Of a stretch of 64,000 nucleotides of DNA, positions 60,327-64,000 are shown piece by piece (within the stretch, counting starts at the first letter, position 1; each line of letters starts with the position of its first letter). The stretch is from NCBI GenBank assembly GCA_030532575.1, contig JAUNKV010000010.1, positions 1 through 64,000 on the forward strand, in the 5' to 3' direction. A program made the translations under genes and the position numbers. The stretch is from Propionibacteriaceae bacterium. GTDB lineage: Bacteria; Actinomycetota; Actinomycetes; Propionibacteriales; Propionibacteriaceae. A model generated the notes under the pieces. The model made no database searches and was not told the origin of the DNA. It saw nothing but the letters and a program-made list of their open reading frames with translations.

Positions 60327-61390
60327 GCGATCTCCGAGATGGCCTGGGCCACCTTCTCCCGCAGGGGATCAGGCAGCGGTGCGTGCCCGAGGCTCTCCAG
60401 TGACGCCTGGACCTCGGGGGAGATGAAATGGCCGAGGAAGTCCCGCATCAGGGCGGGGTTGGTGCCCCCGGCGGAGCAGACCACCTCGTAGGTGGGCATC
60501 ACGGCCCCGTAGGCGTCGGCCCCGGGGGTGTGGTCCAGGGTCAGGCGCAGGTCCTCGCCCACCGTGGCGGCCTCGATCCCCTTGGCCGCGCTCGAGGGGG
60601 TGAGCTCCACCCCGTCGAGATGCGCGACGGCGATGTCTCGCTCCAGCGCGGCCCCCCACTCCATGTAGGAGATCGCCCCCTGGGTGGCGGTGACGGCCTC
60701 GGCGACCCCGGCGGACTTCTCCTTGCCCTCGCCGACCAGGCCCGGCCACGCCTTGGCGGGCTCATGCGGCCAGGCATCCCCGGCGGCTTCGGCCAGGTAC
60801 TCGGTGAAGTTCTCGGTGGTGCCGGACTCATCGGCGCGGTGGAACACTGCGATCCGCGCATCCGGCAGGGTGACTCCCGGGTTCTCGGCGACGATGGTGG
60901 GATCATCCCAGCGGGTGATGTGGCCGTTGAAGATCTGCGCCACGGTCGTGCTGGACAAGGAGAGTTCACCCACGCCGTCCAGCCGGTAGCCCACGGCGAT
61001 GGGGCCGAGCACCATCGGCAGGTTCCAGGCCTCGTTGCCGTTGCAGCGTCGCCGCGCCTGCTCGGCCTCGACCACCCCGTCCCTGGGGACGCTGCGAAGC
61101 GGGGCATCGGCCCCCGCCCAGTCCACCGCGCCCCCGAGGAAGGCCTTGACCCCGGCTCCGGAACCCGAGGAGGTGTACTCCACGAAGGTGCCAGGGCAGG
61201 CCGTGGTGTAGCTCTTGATGACCTCCTCCATCACGATCCGCTGGGAGGAAGCCCCCTCACCCTTGAGCGTGCCGCCGGGACAGTTGAGGGCGGTGTGGGG
61301 TCGGGGAGCCGGTGGGGGCGACGACGTGGGGGAGCAGGAGGTGACCAGCAGCGCAGCGCAGGCTGCGAGGGCTGCCGTGGGACGCACCAT
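60323..61390 (-). CDS. pstS: Phosphate-binding lipoprotein PstS
   Basis: A 355-residue lipoprotein. The signal peptide ends in the lipobox L-L-V-T-S-C (Cys near residue 19). Phosphate-site residues are in G-E-G-A-S-S-Q, Y-T-S-S-G-S-G-A-G, A-G-A-D-A-P-L and R-A-D-E-S-G-T-T-E-N-F. The ATG is chosen since GGAAGG lies eight bases upstream; a GTG three codons earlier abuts that site. First gene of the pst operon. Confidence 0.95.
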   Translation of the reverse strand: MVRPTAALAACAALLVTSCSPTSSPPPAPRPHTALNCPGGTLKGEGASSQRIVMEEVIKSYTTACPGTFVEYTSSGSGAGVKAFLGGAVDWAGADAPLRSVPRDGVVEAEQARRRCNGNEAWNLPMVLGPIAVGYRLDGVGELSLSSTTVAQIFNGHITRWDDPTIVAENPGVTLPDARIAVFHRADESGTTENFTEYLAEAAGDAWPHEPAKAWPGLVGEGKEKSAGVAEAVTATQGAISYMEWGAALERDIAVAHLDGVELTPSSAAKGIEAATVGEDLRLTLDHTPGADAYGAVMPTYEVVCSAGGTNPALMRDFLGHFISPEVQASLESLGHAPLPDPLREKVAQAISEIA

Positions 61391-61453
61391 GATCGACACC
61401 TTCCGATGAAGAGGGTGAACCCGGCGGGTTCGATCATGAATCTAGGAGGCCTG

Positions 61454-61493
61454 GGTGACCACTGACCCCTGCTCAGGTGAACAACAGGTGAAC
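61454..61493 (-). promoter_or_regulatory. PHO box upstream of pstS
   Basis: Read on the pstS strand, GTTCACC occurs twice with an 11-base period (61487-61493 and 61476-61482). A degenerate unit and GGTCACC (61454-61460) continue the period. This is the PhoP-binding direct-repeat form established in Streptomyces, so the operon should be induced by phosphate shortage. Confidence 0.75.
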
Positions 61494-61516
61494 AGTTCTG
61501 GAGGGGGCGTGGCCGC

Positions 61517-62563
61517 TCAGGCCAGCCAGCGGGACAGGTTCTCGGCGACGAAGGCGTCGTCGCTCAGCTGCGGATGATCCCGGCGCACCCGGGCGATCTC
61601 CTCCGCCTGCCCGGGTGACAGCGAGGCCGCCGGGTCGAGGCACCAGGTGCCGCGCATCAGGCCCTGCTGCCTGAGGTACTCGTGCACCCCGGCGATCACC
61701 CCGTGGAACTCGTTCCCCGGGTCGAAGACCGCTTGGTTGAGGTCCACGACATCCGTGGCCAGCCTGCCCAGCTGGACCGCGGCCTCGCGGTCGCCGTCGG
61801 CGGCCCGGTGGGCCAGCTCCAGCAGGGCGACGGCGGAACGAGTCCCCACCGCCCATTGGCCGAGCAGCCCACCGACGAACCGCAACCGCTGACCGTCGAT
61901 GTGGTACTCGTTCAGCAGATCCGCGACGATGGCGTCGTCGTTGCCGGTGTAGAGGGCCACCTTGTCGGCCCGCCCCGAGGACGCCACGCCCCGTACCAAC
62001 TCCAGCGTCTCGTACCGGTCGAACGGGGCGGCCTTGACCGCGACCACGGCCTCGATGCGGGCGAACTCCGCCCAGAAGTCACGGCTGAGCCGAGGCCCCC
62101 CGATGGCGGACTGCAGGTAGAACCCGATCACCGGCAGCACCGTACCGACGGCCCGGGCGCGATCCAGGAGGTCACTCGGACCCGCTCCCGGCACCTTCGG
62201 GCTGAGCAGCACCGCGTGGTAGCCCAGGTCGCGTGCCAGCTGGGCCTCGGCCACTGCCTGCTGGGTCGGCCCGGCGACCCCTGCGATGCGCACCACCGCA
62301 GGATCGTCGTGCGCATCGAGTTCCTCGGCCGCCAACCGGAGCACCGGCTCGAACAGCTCATGTTCCGGGTCGCGAATCTCGAACTGGGTGGTGTGGACCC
62401 CGACGGCGATGCCTCCGACCCCGGCGTCGAGGTAGTAGCGGGTCAGCGCCCGCTGGTATGGCTCGTCGATGTGCAGCTCGCTGGTCAGGGCCAGCGGATG
62501 TGCGGGGATCACCGCGCCGCGCTCCAGGGTGCGGGCTGCGGGCTCAGGCAGCAGGGCGGTCAT
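61517..62563 (-). CDS. Dihydrodipicolinate synthase-family (class I aldolase) protein
   Basis: A 348-residue TIM-barrel protein of the DapA/NAL superfamily. The Schiff-base Lys is probably in V-A-V-K-A-A-P-F near residue 175; the Tyr of the triad may be in V-I-G-F-Y-L-Q-S near 145; G-I-A-V-G-V-H-T-T-Q replaces the usual G-T-T-G-E loop near 53. It is not lysine-pathway DapA: the substrate loop differs and the gene sits with a sugar-epimerase-like gene two bases upstream. Likely substrates are keto-deoxy sugar acids, but this is inference. Confidence 0.85.
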   Translation of the reverse strand: MTALLPEPAARTLERGAVIPAHPLALTSELHIDEPYQRALTRYYLDAGVGGIAVGVHTTQFEIRDPEHELFEPVLRLAAEELDAHDDPAVVRIAGVAGPTQQAVAEAQLARDLGYHAVLLSPKVPGAGPSDLLDRARAVGTVLPVIGFYLQSAIGGPRLSRDFWAEFARIEAVVAVKAAPFDRYETLELVRGVASSGRADKVALYTGNDDAIVADLLNEYHIDGQRLRFVGGLLGQWAVGTRSAVALLELAHRAADGDREAAVQLGRLATDVVDLNQAVFDPGNEFHGVIAGVHEYLRQQGLMRGTWCLDPAASLSPGQAEEIARVRRDHPQLSDDAFVAENLSRWLA

Positions 62564-62564
62564 C

Positions 62565-63599
62565 TCAGAACTTCCCGTCGCGCACGGCCCACTTGGTGGG
62601 CTTGGCCGTCATCGGCAGGCCAGCAGCCACCCAGGCGGCCTGCCACTCGATGAGCTGAGCGGCATCCACATCCGAGGGGCCGAACAGCTCCCGGCAGCGG
62701 GTGGCGTTGCTGAGCAGGGCCGTGCCCTCCGGCTCGCCCTCGAAGCGCACCTTGCGGCCCAGCAGCTCACCGAGCCGTAGCGCGACCTCGCGTACCTCCA
62801 GCAGTTCCGTCCCGGTCAGGTTCACGGTGAACACCTCCTGGCTGGCGTGGCCGAGGCTGCGCAGGATCACCTCGTTGGCGTAGCCCTGCCACACCACGTT
62901 CACGTTTCCGGTGTGCAGTGGCACCGGCTGGTCAGCCATGATCTGGGAGGCGATGTCGGCCAACACCCCGTAGCGCAGGTCCACCGCGTAGTTGAGGCGG
63001 ATCAGGCTGAGCGGGGTGTTCCAGGTGGTGGCGGCGAACTGGAAGACCCGTTCCCTGCCGAGGCAGGACTGGGCGTACTCGCCGACGGGGCTGGGCGGGG
63101 TGTCCTCGCTCGCCCCACCGGTTGCGGGTGGGACGAAGGGGTAGACGTTGCCGGTGGACATCGCGACGATGCGGGAGCCGCGGTAGCGGCGGGCGACGCG
63201 GCCGGGAAGTGCTGCGTTGACCTCCCACGCCCACGACTGGTTCTGTGTCGCTCCGAACTTCGCCCCCACCATGTGGATCACGTTCGGGGCATCGGGCAGT
63301 GGGCTGAGGTCGTCGTTGGCGATGAGGTCGAAGGGGATGACGGTCACGCCGTGGCGTTCCAGTGCCTCGCGGTGGTGTGGTTCCGAGAACCGGGAGACGG
63401 CGAACACCTGGTCATCGTCTCGTCCTGCGGCGTCCAGCCCAGTCCGGGTGAGCCGCGCCAGCGATGGCCCCATCTTGCCGCCCGCACCGAGGATCACGAC
63501 ATCGCCTGAACCTTTGGCCAGGTCCTCCACCAGAGCTGTGCGGGGTGAGGCGAGGGCGGACTCGAGTTCCGCCTCGGTGGCCGGTGCCGTCGCCGTCAT
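62565..63599 (-). CDS. NAD-dependent epimerase/dehydratase-like protein with an altered YxxxK site
   Basis: A 344-residue extended SDR. The Rossmann loop is G-A-G-G-K-M-G near residue 38 (not the usual G-x-x-G-x-x-G spacing), followed by V-I-H-M-V-G-A-K and V-A-M-S-T-G-N-V-Y-P near 146. The catalytic Y-x-x-x-K appears as Y-A-Q-S-C, with Cys for Lys, so standard SDR redox chemistry is uncertain. It is the upstream partner of the DapA-like gene. A GAACAATC leader and an AT-rich stretch lie upstream (63600-63719), with no clear operator. Confidence 0.8.
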   Translation of the reverse strand: MTATAPATEAELESALASPRTALVEDLAKGSGDVVILGAGGKMGPSLARLTRTGLDAAGRDDDQVFAVSRFSEPHHREALERHGVTVIPFDLIANDDLSPLPDAPNVIHMVGAKFGATQNQSWAWEVNAALPGRVARRYRGSRIVAMSTGNVYPFVPPATGGASEDTPPSPVGEYAQSCLGRERVFQFAATTWNTPLSLIRLNYAVDLRYGVLADIASQIMADQPVPLHTGNVNVVWQGYANEVILRSLGHASQEVFTVNLTGTELLEVREVALRLGELLGRKVRFEGEPEGTALLSNATRCRELFGPSDVDAAQLIEWQAAWVAAGLPMTAKPTKWAVRDGKF

Positions 63600-63719
63600 G
63601 ATTGTTCCCTTCTGCGCGAACCTTTGGGGGAATTAGCGTATCAAGCTTGGATAAGATGCGCCAGACCCCTTTGGTGAGCGGGAAAAGTTTTGGAACCTTG
63701 TTGTGGCAATGGCTCTGGT

Positions 63720-64000
63720 TCAAGCGGTGGGCTTGAAGGTTTCGGCCCGCAACACCTCACCCTCGTGGACGTGCAGCGCCCTCACCTCCGCCACCACCAT
63801 CGGGGCCGCGTCCAGACCCAGACCGGCATACATCTCCGGCAGGATCGGGCGATGTCCGCAGATGGCGGTCGGGCGATCCAGCCCGGCCAGCAGCTTCGCC
63901 ATGTACTTGCGCACCGCCTTCGGATTCTTCGAGCCCGACTCCTCGGTCAGCGCATCGACGCCCTCCACCTTCAGACCGCTGGCCTTCGCGTAGGGCAGCA
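63720..64000 (-). CDS. C-terminal part of a histidine-phosphatase-domain protein (MutT1-like), cut by the window edge
   Basis: The frame is open to the right-hand edge; 92 codons are visible. Y-A-K-A-S-G-L-K-V-E and A-L-T-E-E, then A-I-C-G-H-R-P-I-L-P-E-M near the middle, match the second half of the phosphatase domain in MutT1-type Nudix/histidine phosphatase fusions, which clean 8-oxo-dGTP and diadenosine polyphosphates. The Nudix half, if any, lies outside, so a single-domain phosphatase cannot be excluded. Confidence 0.65.
   Translation of the reverse strand, partial: LPYAKASGLKVEGVDALTEESGSKNPKAVRKYMAKLLAGLDRPTAICGHRPILPEMYAGLGLDAAPMVVAEVRALHVHEGEVLRAETFKPTA

Overview
This is a high-GC actinobacterial chromosome segment. 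The best fit is a host-associated member of the Propionibacteriaceae (Arachnia-like). That is an inference from mycothione reductase, the 33-residue bS22-type ribosomal protein next to proC, an actinobacterial PHO box, L-lactate dehydrogenase, and SdrD-B/DUF5979 surface proteins. No rRNA, CRISPR array, complete insertion sequence or origin was seen.

Layout. 0-10.2 kb: an AbiEi-type regulator, a TetR gene scrap, then a divergent sugar/cyclitol locus (ROK repressor, lipoprotein/ATPase/permease ABC importer, two Gfo/Idh/MocA dehydrogenases, two TIM-barrel isomerases). 10.2-13 kb: a TetR / aldo-keto reductase divergon and a GDSL hydrolase. 13-23 kb: housekeeping genes rsmI, tatD, rsmA, ispE, MarR and TetR regulators, tag, tRNA-Gln, glmU, prs, ldh. 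23-29 kb: two tandem paralogous secreted adhesins. 29-36.4 kb: a Crp/Fnr-like regulator, a LolD/FtsX-type ABC pair, a dispersed repeat region, a YtrA-type GntR/ABC operon and a histidine phosphatase. 36.7-38.6 kb: a secreted GDSL/PKD/TSP3 protein. 38.7-50.3 kb: mpg, rplY-pth, a CPBP protease, asd, proC, bS22, hemD, a phosphatase, a sigma-like/GerMN membrane fusion, an SDR and mycothione reductase. 50.4-51.4 kb: an orphan secreted protein with a LacI-type operator in its promoter. 51.5-57.3 kb: a seven-gene, tightly coupled operon that looks like a type VII-secretion polymorphic toxin/immunity locus. 57.4-61.4 kb: the pst phosphate operon with a PHO box. 61.5-64 kb: a DapA-like lyase, an atypical epimerase and the tail of a MutT1-like phosphatase.

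Three things stand out. First, the 51.5-57.3 kb operon encodes a small WXG-like protein, a two-part protein with a glycine-zipper C-terminus, a membrane protein, an orphan copy of that C-terminus and a second membrane protein. The last four lie in a tandem duplication of period exactly 1156 bp, and two paralogous large chaperone-like proteins flank the set. Second, three secreted proteins in different places end precisely at LPKTG plus one residue, with no membrane helix or basic tail. Third, one protein joins an ECF-sigma-like N-terminus through a single membrane helix to an extracytoplasmic GerMN region.

Start codons were chosen from Shine-Dalgarno spacing and, where genes overlap, from ATGA/GTGA coupling. 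Family assignments come from reading motifs only; no database search was possible.
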